A stretch of DNA of 64,000 bases, from contig CM036251.1 in the NCBI GenBank assembly GCA_020698575.1, positions 12,874,288 through 12,938,287 on the forward strand, written 5' to 3'. The DNA comes from Bostrychus sinensis (taxonomy: Eukaryota; Chordata; Actinopteri; Gobiiformes; Eleotridae). Position 1 is the stretch's first letter. Each line of letters opens with the position of its first letter. The notes under the pieces were generated by a model, which did no database searches, was not told the DNA's origin, and worked only from the letters and a program-made list of their open reading frames with translations. Made by a program: the position numbers and the translations under genes. Shown one piece after another: positions 37,640 to 48,328 of the stretch.

Positions 37640-38930
37640 AGTTAAAAAGTACTGCAGTTCTACAGTTACACAACAAAATGTATTACTGCTAGGCTACTTC
37701 TAATGCTGCTGCGTTCTGCTGGCCAGCCACTCTAACCCCCAGTTTACACCAAAACACGAAGCAATGCAGAACAGCACCATTCAAACCACAAGCACCTTCA
37801 GCTGCGTCTGAGTCGCTTTCTGTTTATTCAGTCTGACAGTTCACACCAGCAGCGGCACATGGACATCCCAGGAACGACTCTCCACTCCACTTCACTACAG
37901 ATAGGTTTGAGTTCTATTTTTCCGAGTGGCTCTGCGGTGATCTGCAGAGCTATAGCCGAGGAAACTCACAAAACAGGCTCAAAGTGTCAAAATAAACTTC
38001 TGCTAGACTTTCAAAACAAAGGCTCACTGACACAACAATAATTTAAACACGGCAGATCGAAAAGTTTATTCTCGAGGGGGAGAAATGTTAACGTAATTTG
38101 CGGTGCCAAGCAGCCTTTTTTCAAGGACAACATGCAGAAGCTGAATGGCTGTCTGCAGTTTTGTGTTTAGACAGTGAGCAGTCTGTAAAACAACAGGGGG
38201 AGACTGGCACCAGCAGCGGAGCAGCAGCAGCTCCGTCACCCTCGGTGTAAATTGATGCTTTTAAACAGTCGTACGCAAATCAATCTATTTCTGTGACGCC
38301 CCCGATGTAAATTCGGCGTAACCCTTCTCCTATTCTATACAAAGAAGTTAGTCTTGTACCCCACAGTTTCAGTTTAATTTCCACAGAGAGAAGAATCACA
38401 GGCAAAGTAACCAATCAGAGAAATGAAGGGCAGGATGTAAGCAGCACACCTCTGATCCTTATCCAAAACAAACGTGGAGCTTTTGAAGAGTTGTTGTCAG
38501 TTTTGCGGTTTATTATGAGCAGCTCTGTACTTATTTCTGAACGGAAACAGCAACAAAAGCCAAAGACTTGTGAAAAAAGTCTAATGTTGTTAATGAAGTA
38601 AGACAAATTTTACATTTGGCTCTGTATATGTTGATGTCATCTTGGTTATTTTTGATAGAGGATCATCTTCTGCATTTGTGAGATGTGTTGCAGATAAACG
38701 GCTGTGATAGGTCGGGTCCAAAACGAGGCTAACTGCTTTCACCCCTTCTACTACTTCGATAACTTCTCTGCTGATACTGCAAAAGCTATTACTGCAAATA
38801 CACAGCCTCTTTCCTGCCAAGCACAAAAAGTTCTCACTCAGAGATTTTAAATGTAATACAAATAAAATAATAAAAATTAAAATTCAAACTGCTTTAAACT
38901 GTAACTTTTCTTTAAAAAACTTTTTCTTAT
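37640..38930. other. intergenic, no gene seen
   Basis: A moderately GC-rich stretch lies at 37740-38300. No gene or repeat recognised. Confidence 0.45.
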
Positions 38931-38931
38931 G

Positions 38932-38972
38932 TATATATATATATATATATTATATATATATATATATATATG
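38932..38972. repeat. (TA)n microsatellite
   Basis: About 20 copies of TA with one phase slip. Confidence 0.9.
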
Positions 38973-39145
38973 GTATAAAATACACACGAGTGAATTTGCC
39001 AACTCACTGCTTTGTCTTTTGTGCTACAGAAACAACCTTTTGTTGTGGTGACGTCAACACACTTTCTAATTAATTTTGTTCCATGAAAGCTTATCTGTCC
39101 TTCCTTTCCACACAAGAAGACTTCTGGTCTGAATAATCAACATCT

Positions 39146-39215
39146 TTCAATTCAATTCAATTCAGTCACTTTATTTATCCCTAAGGGGCAATTAAAATCT
39201 TTGGTGTTTACAACC
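39146..39215 (-). repeat. LINE 3' tail (ATTGA)n
   Basis: CAATTCAATTCAATTCAGTC followed by CTTTATTTATCCCTAAGGGG is the antisense 3' end of a fish LINE whose tail repeats ATTGA. The sense counterpart is at 55365-55802. Confidence 0.5.
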
Positions 39216-39672
39216 TGAGTAACATTGTTCAAAGTTGATTGGATAATTTGTTACTCATCACACACCGTTTATAAATTAAACAGTAAAAAGAAGACTTCTT
39301 TCCATGGATAGACAGATGAGGAGAACATTTGCCCCAACAGTCTCTATTATGTGTGCCCTACTTAATTCTGTAAAAATGTTCTTCTGTTATTAGCTATCAC
39401 CAGGAGGCACAAAGCATAATAGAGAAATTACCTGTTGTTAAGTGCAGAAGAAATAATCTCCTGTGGGTATTAAACGGCGTAAAAACCAATAAGTAAAATT
39501 GCTATTTCATTTATGATTTCAGTGAACTTTGTGAGTATAGCATTATGGGAAAATGCAATATAAGCCAGCCTATTTACGAATAATTAGGTTCATTTTGTGC
39601 TCTATAGAAAGCAAATCCTCTCGTGGCAGTAAAGTGTTGAGCCAATAAAAGGACGAACTTGTGAAACATTCC

Positions 39673-40067
39673 TTTATTATAAATAGATCTTTTGTATAAA
39701 AACTGGCATGCTTCATTTGAACCATTTCACAACCAACAGCTAACCGTGAGTTAGCCGGACACGATGGACTCATCTCATAATGCAGGTCGACGAACGAACG
39801 ACATGAGACAAGAACCAGAAAATTCACAACCACAATTTTAGGTACAATTAGAATAACAACGAACATGGTTGGTTCCCATTTTTTCTTTTAAATATGTATC
39901 TTTTTAGTTTCCATTTTCAAGTTTTCTCAGTTGATTTTGATCCTTCATAGTTAGCTCTGTGCAGTCTGTAAACATCAAAACACCTTATACGGTTTGTGAT
40001 CGGTGCCACTGCTGGACACCGCTGGCCATGCCTGACAATGGTCCACAACTTTAGACAGACAAACTCC
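39673..40067 (-). other. grm8: possible grm8 3' UTR with candidate poly(A) signal
   Basis: Below the stop codon the minus strand continues into AT-rich sequence. AATAAA occurs at 39678-39673 on the minus strand, followed by moderately T-rich sequence. A longer UTR is common in this family, so this may not be the real or only 3' end. Confidence 0.3.
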
Positions 40068-40117
40068 TCAGATGGCATGGTTGGCGTAGCTCACGTATGT
40101 GGTCTTCGGTGGTGGCA
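40068..40117 (-). CDS. grm8: grm8 last coding exon: C-terminal tail and stop
   Basis: This exon is too short for an ORF scan. After the acceptor CTTATTTTGCAG (ending 40118) come 50 bases. With the single G left over from the previous exon they read V-PPPKTTYVSYANHAI-stop (TGA at 40070-40068). Known GRM8 and GRM4 tails end with a closely similar motif, TYxSYxNHxI, so both the terminal motif and the phase support the join. No alternative C-terminal exon, such as the mammalian GRM8b form, was recognised between 40118 and 43630, but a weakly conserved one could be missed by eye. Confidence 0.88.
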
Positions 40118-40269
40118 CTGCAAAATAAGCACAGCTGTAAGTTAGGCAGCACCAACAAATACAATTACAAGTGCACAATGCTAATTTCAATACAGTCACT
40201 GAGCATCCCCAACATTTGAGCTAATGTCTCTACTATTCCACCCACATGGGATCACAAGCTAGTGTATAA

Positions 40270-41570
40270 CCCTGATGTACCCTTGGGGACGTTTTCAGCC
40301 ACTAGGGGTCATCAGGATTATTAGTGACAAACCTTAATTTGACATACAATTTGGAAATATGATTTAAAAAATGTCTATAGCTCAATAATACACTGTGGGC
40401 AAATGTGGGCAAACACATCCACTCATTTCAACTGCTGTAAATATGTAGCAGGTAGATTTTTTTTTTTCAACTTTTTTTGCTTGAATCTGTTAATCCATCC
40501 CAGTCCTGCTCAAAACTACTACTTTTGAAAAAAAAAAAAAAAATCCAAGATTTTATGTTTTTTAATTACCAGTGAAATATGCAAAGTCACTGATATGGAA
40601 AAATCACACTCAAAATGACCTATTTTCCATATAAAAAGTGACTGTGAGCTGGATTTGTTTTTACCTTTTATCACAGTCTGACAGATCAAACATCAGTAAC
40701 AACCCTGAAGTTGTTGAATTTTTAGTTTTTGTATAGCACCAGATTTTTTTTTTCTCCCTTATGTACTCCTAGTGGCTGTTTTTGCCCCATTGACTTCCAT
40801 TATAACAAAATTTTTTTGACTTCACTGCCATGAAACTATAAAATCATGCTTTTTTGAATGTTGATGGTTTCACCTGATGCCAATTTGTGAATTTTTACAC
40901 TTCATGCCCATGTTGCACCAATAACCCTTCACACAGGCCTGTGCATAGAAGACCTTAGTTTTCCAGTGCTTTTCTATGGGGCTCTATGAAGCACAGCAGC
41001 ACATTACAGTGAGGGTGAATCACGCACACACACATCCCCCAGCACACCCCAGTGCCCCCCACATATCCACCCCCCACCCCAAACACACATGCCTCCCCCA
41101 TGACCCCCCTAAGAAAACATACATGACAGGGCAATCATGTAAGGTCATTATAATAGAAGTTAATGGGGAAAAATCCTCCATAGAAAATTTTAATCTGATG
41201 CTACACAAAAGCTAAAAATTCATCAAAGTCGTTGTTACTGATCTTTGAAATATCCCAGACTGTGATAAAAGGTAAAATAAATAAATAAATAAAATGCTCA
41301 CCATTACTTTTTATATGGAAAACAAGCCATTTTGTGTTTGTTTTTGCACCCACATCAGTGACTTCTGACTTAACTGAGAGAAAAAAAACTAAAATATTTT
41401 TGTTTTTCAAATTTAGAAGTTTTGAACAGAACTGAGATAGATTAACAGATCTGAGCAAAACAAAATTGAAGAAAATATTAATCTACTAGATTTTTTACCA
41501 GTTGAATTTGAGTGCAGTGTGTCATAGACTAAGGAAACAAAAGGGTGGTGTTTTCTAAGGGTACACAAGG
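40270..41570. mobile_element. long inverted repeat (foldback-like element) in the last grm8 intron
   Basis: The left arm (about 40270-40810) reappears as its reverse complement in the right arm (about 41146-41570). Examples: TGTTAATCCATCCCAGTCCT against TGTTAATCTATCTCAGTTCT; CCATATAAAAAGTGACTGTG against CCATATAAAAAGTAATGGTG; ACCTTTTATCACAGTCTG identical in both; CCATTGACTTCCATTATAA against CCATTAACTTCTATTATAA. The outer ends share TGTACCCTT. The spacer is about 335 bp. No transposase is seen. The arms are diverged (roughly 70 to 85 percent by eye), so the element is not recent. Confidence 0.75.
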
Positions 41571-41573
41571 GAT

Positions 41574-41718
41574 AATTATGCCGGTTCCAAGCCAGGATAA
41601 ATGGAGAGGGTTGCATCAGAAAGGGCATCCGGCATAAAACCAAGTGAGTATGCCAGTTACTGGTTACTGGGAGGGAGATGATTTGTTGTGGCGACCCCAG
41701 AAGAGAAAGGCAGCCTCA
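41574..41718 (+). repeat. LINE 3' end (RTE-like, tentative)
   Basis: GTTCCAAGCCAGGATAAATG, GCATCAGAAAGGGCATCCGG and GTGGCGACCCCAGAAGAGAA. It abuts the right end of the long inverted repeat. Confidence 0.6.
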
Positions 41719-42107
41719 CACCTCTCATATTTGTTGCATAGGCTACCACCTCATTATTTGTGCAGATCCCATTTTTGGCCCTGCTCCACCGAGGCCTAGA
41801 CTCGATTAGACTCTGACGGTGTGCTCAAGGAACTGGCTCCAGGATATTAGCAGACATTTTGATTCATCTGGAAGTTGAGAGTTAACTCATGGTCCACTTT
41901 TGGGGGGACAGACCTAGTTTTAGACACTTTTATGCACAGTATACATACAAACATTTGAATTTATTGTCTAAAAATACCTTCACTGCAGAAGCCATAATAA
42001 CTGTATTAATCAGTATTATTCACTTCATGTGCTACTGCTAATAGTAATATACTTGTAAACAGTCAAACATGTCAAGAAAAGTTTGAACTACGTTACAATT
42101 AAATGTT

Positions 42108-42338
42108 GTCTCTTTTGAAGTATGCACCTTGTGATTGTGCACAACACTACCAGTGATTTTTCCATTCGTTATCATTCATAATTTGCAAAGGACAGCTTTT
42201 TGGAAGTGTGTATAGCGTCCGAAGAGCCATTAAACAGGCTCTGAACACCCACATGAAGACTTCAAAGGATGCAGTGAGAAATGGAAAAATCACAGGGAGC
42301 GCTGTGTACACTAACAAGGTGCATACTTTGAAGGAGAC
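42108..42338. repeat. 59-bp inverted repeat with 113-bp loop
   Basis: The arms 42108-42166 and 42280-42338 are reverse complements at 49 of 59 positions, with a perfect core AAGTATGCACCTTGT and a perfect outer TGATTTTTCCATT. It could be a small palindromic MITE or the inner part of a larger one. No TSD was recognised. Confidence 0.7.
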
Positions 42339-43257
42339 AAATAACCGTGATTGATGTTTATATTGTTTCATATGATTTTATTTACTTTTTGAACACCCTT
42401 TTCATGTCGCGAGTATAGGAACAATGATAAAAGTTAAGGCTATTTGTTTTTGTTTCCTCTGCTCTGGGATTAATCCGGGACTGATGGGACCCTTACAAAG
42501 ATCTAAAGGATAGAGGATTCACACATCACCTCATAGTTGCTGCTGAACCAAACTGCTTACGCTCACATCACACTTGAAAGCTGCGTTCTGCCCCATCAGC
42601 AAAAAAGTTAAAACGACAGCGTGTTTATTTGTCAAAGATTTGCTGACTGATCTCCGATCTGCTAACAAGCACCAACACTATCACTTTGTTACATAAAAGC
42701 TGAATGTCTCTTTTATCTGCTCATCGAAAGGAAGCCACAAAACAAAGATTGTATTTTCAAAAGTAAAGAAAACATCTGCACTGATTTAAAGAATCACTTT
42801 TTGGACGTGCATCATTCAATAGCCAATGAATCTAACTGCTGCAAACATTCAATTAAGTTGAAGTTAAATGAAGAGTGTATCTGTTGACGTTAATGCATCT
42901 GTTAATGGGATGTAAAAACCAACATCATAATAATAGTGCCAATGTTTTTTTTTTTTTATTATTATGGCAGAATATAGCATACAATCCATCTCCATTAAAA
43001 CCCTTTAAATAATTTGTAATTTATTGTTTTAAGTTGAGAATATCAGGATTTAAAGGTTATACTAAAAATGTAAAGATTTTGTAATATCATCTCACCAGCC
43101 AGACCAATTCAGCATCTTACCGTAGGGAAGTGGGTCTAATCCCTTCCCGTGCAAGTCTGTCTGAGTTGGTTTGTACCACTCAATCAAGAGTAGATTTAAA
43201 ATGGGGTAGGTTTTGTGCAATACTTTTTTATTCTGCCCCTAATGTAACTATGGTGCA

Positions 43258-43440
43258 CAGTAGCAGGGTAGTTATAGCACTCCTGCCTATCAGCAAGGAA
43301 GTTGTAGGTTTGATTCTTGAGCTGGCCGACACACAATCTCTATGTCTAGGGTGTACCCAATCTCATGCCCACATTTGCATGTAAAGGCTCTGCCACCCGT
43401 GACCCCAAAACGGGAATATGTGGGACATAGATGAATAGTT
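43258..43440 (+). repeat. tRNA-derived SINE, degenerate
   Basis: GTAGTTATAGCACTCCTGCC, then AGGTTTGATTCTTGAGCTGG (B-box), then GGGTGTACCC and CCGTGACCCCAAAACGGGAA, the plus-strand counterpart of the 37186 family. Confidence 0.55.
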
Positions 43441-43630
43441 ACCAGCCCATGTTTACCTGGAAACCCCAATCAAATCAACCAGGGTGAGATTCTAAGACTA
43501 AATTTTGTATAGAAAACCAAAAAAAAAAAAAAAAATCAGAATGGCTGAACATGAAAGATGCAAAGCTAAATACAAATTTAACTTCAAAACCTAAGTATAT
43601 AATTAATATGCTATATGAAAAACCACATAC

Positions 43631-43877
43631 CACTGGCCTCCACTCCTTCGCACAGCTCGGTCTTCACTTCTCCGTTGGGACGCTCCGCTGCCAGATGGGA
43701 CAGTTTACTGGTCATGGTGGCGGCGGTGACGATGGCCTTGAAGCTGCGTTTTCGTTTGGGCACGTTCTGCTCGGGATGGAAGATGATGATGTAGACTTTG
43801 TGAATATAGAGCATGCCCAGAGACACAGAGGCGCTGAGGCTCAGGGACACGGTCAGCGTGGCTGTCTGAATGTACAT
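43631..43877 (-). CDS. grm8: grm8 exon: TM7 and proximal cytoplasmic tail
   Basis: The acceptor is a clear pyrimidine-rich CTATCTCTCCTCAG ending at 43878, and the donor is GTATGT at 43630-43625. The 247 bases encode MYIQTATLTVSLSLSASVSL (TM7), then GMLYIHKVYIIIFHPEQN and VPKRKRSFKAIVTAAT, ending PNGEVKTELCEGVEAS plus one base. In group III receptors the KRKRSFKA-VTAAT segment binds calmodulin and G-protein beta-gamma. The residues after MLY are IH, where family members have MP, VP or similar; loss of that proline is odd. Joining phase 0 from the 62416 exon and phase 1 to the last exon fits the normal gene structure. The intron separating it from the TM exon is about 18.5 kb. Confidence 0.95.
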
Positions 43878-44613
43878 CTGAGGAGAGATAGGGAACAGCC
43901 AATCAGGATGAAGGACGGACAGTATGCACCAATCAGGCAAAACATTATTGACTTTTATTGGTGGTCATAATGTCTAAGCATCACAATTTGTGATGTGAAT
44001 CACTTGTTCTTGCTCAAATCCTTATACTTGCCCATTTTTCATGCATCTAACACGTGAACTTTGAGGACAAAATGTTCACTTGCTGCCTAATACATCCCAC
44101 TAACAGGCGCCATAATGAAGAGCTATTCCTTTTACCTGTCAGTGGTCGTAATGTTATGCAATTTTATAATCATCAGTTAGAGAATTAGAGAAGACTCACA
44201 AATACAAGTTGTACAACAAAACATAATAATACATCTTACAATGTGTGGATGTTTTGCCATTTGAAACATAAACTAGGTGGCATAAAGTTTTGGTAAATAA
44301 TCCAAAAACGGCATCCAAACTGCATAGATGTAAGATAACATAAGATGAATCTCAGACAGCACTTATTTTCTCTCAGGGGAAAAAATCTGTCTCGGGAACT
44401 GCCCACGAACTTCACACTCAACACCTACAAACCATACACACGAACACATGTCTGTTCACATAAATACTATACTTCTGTATGTGAGCATAAGTATCACACT
44501 GTGACAAAATAGAGTGGTGAAGAGGTGTGTGCAAGCAAAGAACAGGCTGCGAAGACTGTGTTGTGTAATAAGAGTAACAGCGGGAACTACAGGGAAGGTG
44601 GACAAGAGAAATA

Positions 44614-45889
44614 GGCGTCATTCATGAACCCTTCTTACGAGCATATTTGTACTTAAACCCTTCTTAGGAAGATTTTTGGCCACTTTTTTCTTAACTGAAA
44701 AATGTTCTTCTGGAAGAACAAATCTAAGAACAGGTCTGAGGACTCTTACGCATGGAAATTCAGCAGTTTTATCATTTTATCAGGCCTTGTTAACTTCATT
44801 AAGTTGGTGACTGAAATATGCTTCCACTGATTGTGTCTTACTGTTTTGGGACATTTTTAATCGCTGCTGAAGCTGTAAAACTGCTGTAGATGTAGCTGTC
44901 AGAGAGCTGCTTCCTGGTGACTGGGCCGCTCTGCTGTGATCTCTCCACAGACAGACGTCACTAAACTCCTGTCTCATGATCATATACGGAGTTTAGAGGG
45001 CGTTTCTTGTCCTAATACATACCGTATTTTCCGCACTATAAGGCGCACCTAAAAGCCTTTAATTTTCTCAAAAAGCGACAGTGCGCCTTATAATCCGATG
45101 CGCCTTATATATGGATCAATGTTGGTTAATTATGGCTACTGTATTCAGGGGGCATTGCCGAAGTGACAGCGGTAAAAACGGTAAAGGGGAATTCCAGTCC
45201 CAGCTGTTCATGTGTGCCAGAGGCGTGTTTATGGATCCTGCCGCAAAAGAACAAGGAGGCGCGGCCTTTGCTCCATCTAGTAGAAGAGTTGCGACATTGA
45301 GGGGACAGAAAACTGAGCGCTCGAACGCTGTTCTTGTAGCTTTGAACTGTGACAAATGGAGTTGGAAATACATTGTTTTCAACGAGAGCGGCGCAAATAA
45401 GAGCTACCGTACGGTACCTTATTGTGAATGCACTAACTTGTTTTGGGAGTGAACAGAGTTGTAAGAACGCTGGTTTGTATTCTATTAATAAAGTTTGACT
45501 GACTGACTTATCTGACTGTTTTATTGACATTCCCTTTAACACAGCTCCATCTAGTGGATGCATAACGCAACCCCAGCCACTACAGTAGCTTCTATTCTAT
45601 GCGCCTTATAATGCGGTGCGCCCTATATATGAAAACAGTTTTAAAATAGGCCATTCATTGAAGGTGCGCCTTATAATCCGATGCGCCTTCTAGTGCGAAA
45701 AATAAGGTAGTTAAATCCATGTAAATGTCATGTTAACGAGGAGCGGGGTGTTCCTGAAGTTACGTGCTCCACTGAGAAGAATCTGGGAGCTTGAGAACGT
45801 GTCGTGAATCTGATGTAGAATTCTCTTGAGCAGTTCTTAGAAGGATACTTAGGATACTTTTCTAAGAGAACATTCATGAATGAGGCCCA
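44614..45889. mobile_element. DNA transposon with GGCCTCATTCATGAA ends, interrupted
   Basis: The left end GGCGTCATTCATGAACCCTT and the reverse complement of the right end (GGCCTCATTCATGAATGTTC) are inverted; both continue into TTCTTA(C/G)-type sequence. The interior 45020-45709 is a second, nested transposon. No transposase recognised. Confidence 0.65.
45020..45709. mobile_element. nested TIR element, TACCGTATTTTCCGCACTA family
   Basis: The left end TACCGTATTTTCCGCACTAT plus AAGGCGCAC and the reverse complement of the right end TACCTTATTTTTCGCACTAG plus AAGGCGCA are inverted, and each is bounded by TA. Subterminal TGCGCCTTATAATCCGATGC repeats occur near both ends (45083, 45600, 45664). The 123-codon ORF at 45081-45452 matches no family I know. 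Superfamily unsure. Confidence 0.7.
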
Positions 45890-46199
45890 GTGTTGTTTGG
45901 TTTAGAGACAGTGGCATTGAGGAAAAGATAGGAGGCAGTGGTGCTAAGGTGACTCCAAAAAGGAAAAAAACACTTCTTCTAACTTCTAACTTCTTCAAAA
46001 TACCTCTGAATGTGTTTCTCAGTGTGAATCACTCTTTTTGCCGAGGAGAAACAGGTGCTGGCCTAAGACAAACCATTTTTCTGCCTAAACTCAGCGCTGT
46101 CTTCTCAAACACACCCACATGGTGCAGTTAACCAGGCAGCACAACTATTTCCTGTCCCTGTCCCACAGCATCTGTCACCACACACCTGTGCACACTCAC

Positions 46200-46400
46200 C
46201 CAGCATGCATCACTGCCTGCTACCCCCGTCGCCATGACAACTACCTCACGTAAAAGTTTGAGGCATGAGACTAATGGCCGCCGTGCTGAGTGACGGCGGG
46301 GAATCCTCCGCGGGGCTTCAACCGACAGGAAGGAAGTACGGAAAAACAGACCGGTGAATGGACAGGCCCCCGAAGAGAGTCCTGTAACGCTTCGAGGAAT
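46200..46400. other. CpG-rich patch inside the large grm8 intron
   Basis: About fifteen CpG in 180 bases (ATGGCCGCCGTGCTGAGTGA, CGGCGGGGAATCCTCCGCGG), in CpG-poor surroundings. Overlapping ORFs on both strands show no family. It could be an alternative promoter, an enhancer or a piece of GC-rich repeat. Confidence 0.25.
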
Positions 46401-48122
46401 TACTCTCAAAATGTACAACAAACTACAGAGCGTGAAGCCAAAGGGAAACAGGTGCCCGAGTGATTTATGTGCTCCCTCCAGCAACAAAAAAAAAAAAAAG
46501 AGAGAAGAACTAAAAATACTTTCCTTTATGTTGCTCATGTAGGTCCACTTTTATTTAGGCTAAACAGACATTAAACATTTAGGCAACCAGGTATGTTACA
46601 GCTGACAAATGTATACAAAACTTCAAGGTCTGATGATTAGCAGAACCTTTTTGCCACCTCATCTTCTTCCACTTCTTCTTCTTCCAATAACTATGGGCTT
46701 TAGGTGGGGTGCACCCTGGGCAGTGGCCACTTAGTTGCTGCCTGACACAGAAAACTGTTGCCCATAAAGTTGGAATAAAATAATTGTTACCTTTTCTCAT
46801 GAAATGCCAAACAGTTGTTTTTCACCACTTATTTATTTTCACAAGTGGATGACTGACATGTTTATTGATTTGTTGTGGTCTGAAGTCTGTCTGACGAGGG
46901 AATGGGCGCTGATCAGCTGATTTTAGTACCAAATCAATAAATAATGATTGACTTAATCGTAGCAGGCTAATGGCATTTTAGAGACCCACTGCTCTCCTGG
47001 GAATCTCTCATCAATATATTTTTCAATTGAATTAAATTTGAATGAGTCACAACTACTCTGACCTATTGTAGTCTATGTTTTGGCCGGCGCAAAGACAAAG
47101 AGCCAATCAGAAGCTGGTAATTAAGTCATGTGATGTCTCTATAGACATATAGTAGTAGACAGTATGGCTATGAAGGCTGCCAAACAACTATGTGTATGGA
47201 TAATCAAAGCCTGGTTAGCGTTTTTATTTAATGTAGCAATGAGCATATAGGCTAAAACACTAAATGATGTAAGTTTCTGAACTTTTATTGTTACAGAAAT
47301 GTGGTGGAGTTTGTCAGTGTTGGCTCAGATTTAATCCATCAACCCCCACAAATTCTACTTTAACAAGAAAACTTTAGCAAATGGAACTGTCACATTGGGT
47401 TACTGTATACATTCTATGAATGTACTATTATTTAAAGTAAATTTCACCAAATATATCAAACTAACCATTTATTTTTGCCATATTAAATCGTCTTATTTAA
47501 TGTTTTCTCCCTTGCTTCCTGTTTGTGGAAACAAATCACAGAAAAAAACAACAAAAAAACAAAAAACGTAACTTTCACTAAATGGTAATTGAGATTCCTT
47601 TAGTAGTAATATTATGTCTATGGCTCTGTCCCATTACATAAGCAGCTTATTCTAATTCTGGGTGAACACTTGTCCCGGGATAATTGAAGGTGTCAGCAGG
47701 TGTTGTAGGTCACAGATCAATCCGAAGCGGGACGCTCTCTTCTGGGACGTTTACAATGGCAGCTCTGACTGGAGGCTGGACCACTGCCAGCTCAAAGACA
47801 GCTTCAATGGAGACTGATTACCACATCACAGCCCCGCCAGGTCTACGGGAATTCACACACTATTTTAGGCTTTCTAGTGTTTCCAGCTGGCACAAAGTGA
47901 AAAAAGAAATTACCCCTGGTTATACTTAGGTTCTTTGGTTATTTTATATGTTTATTTTAAGTTGGTTCCTGAAAGATTGTGTTCTGTCATCTTTAAAACA
48001 GTGATGTGGTCTTAAAGGAGCAGTAAGTACTGAAGCCAAATGAAAACTACTTGGTTGTAATGCATTAAAATTGTAAATCCTAACTGTAATTAACCACTAT
48101 AACTTCAACACACTACCACGAA

Positions 48123-48260
48123 GGGCGCACAGTGGTTACCGCTCCTACCTCACAGCAAGGGTGCCATAGGTTCCCGCCGCCCAACGACATGCATGCATTA
48201 GGTGAAGTTGTGAATCTAAAGTTCCCCATGTGTCTCTAAGTGTCTGTGGGACAACATGGA
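48123..48260 (+). repeat. tRNA-derived SINE fragment
   Basis: GCGCACAGTGGTTACCGCTC, CTCACAGCAAGGGTGCCATA and GGTTCCCGCC form the head; ACGACATGCATGCATTAGGT belongs to the body. Confidence 0.55.
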
Positions 48261-48328
48261 TTAAAACTATCAAAATAAACTAAATTTGACAGTGTGCAGT
48301 TACTGGTGGTAATTGTATGCTATATTAC

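Larger units (their letters stand above)
40118..43630 (-). other. grm8: grm8 last intron, about 3.5 kb
   Basis: This GT-AG intron lies between the TM7 exon and the tail exon. More than a third of it is one long inverted repeat (40270-41570). It also holds an RTE-like LINE 3' end, a shorter hairpin, and a plus-strand SINE at about 43258-43440. Confidence 0.8.

Noticed and set aside
43080..43140. Alternative grm8 terminal exon in the last intron
   Set aside because: No sequence resembling the mammalian GRM8b tail was found on the minus strand between 40118 and 43630.
43631..43877. Identification as GRM4 from NVPKRKRS and the NHAI end
   Set aside because: The cysteine-rich domain, TM3 region, VDYGEQRT and MYIQ fit GRM8 better. 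A few GRM4-like residues are not enough.
43551..43970. 139-codon plus-strand ORF
   Set aside because: It is antisense to the grm8 TM7 exon. The conserved reading is on the minus strand with splice sites.
46128..46538. 136-codon minus-strand ORF
   Set aside because: It resembles no known family, starts in A/T-rich sequence and overlaps a CpG patch. Open frames of this length can occur by chance.
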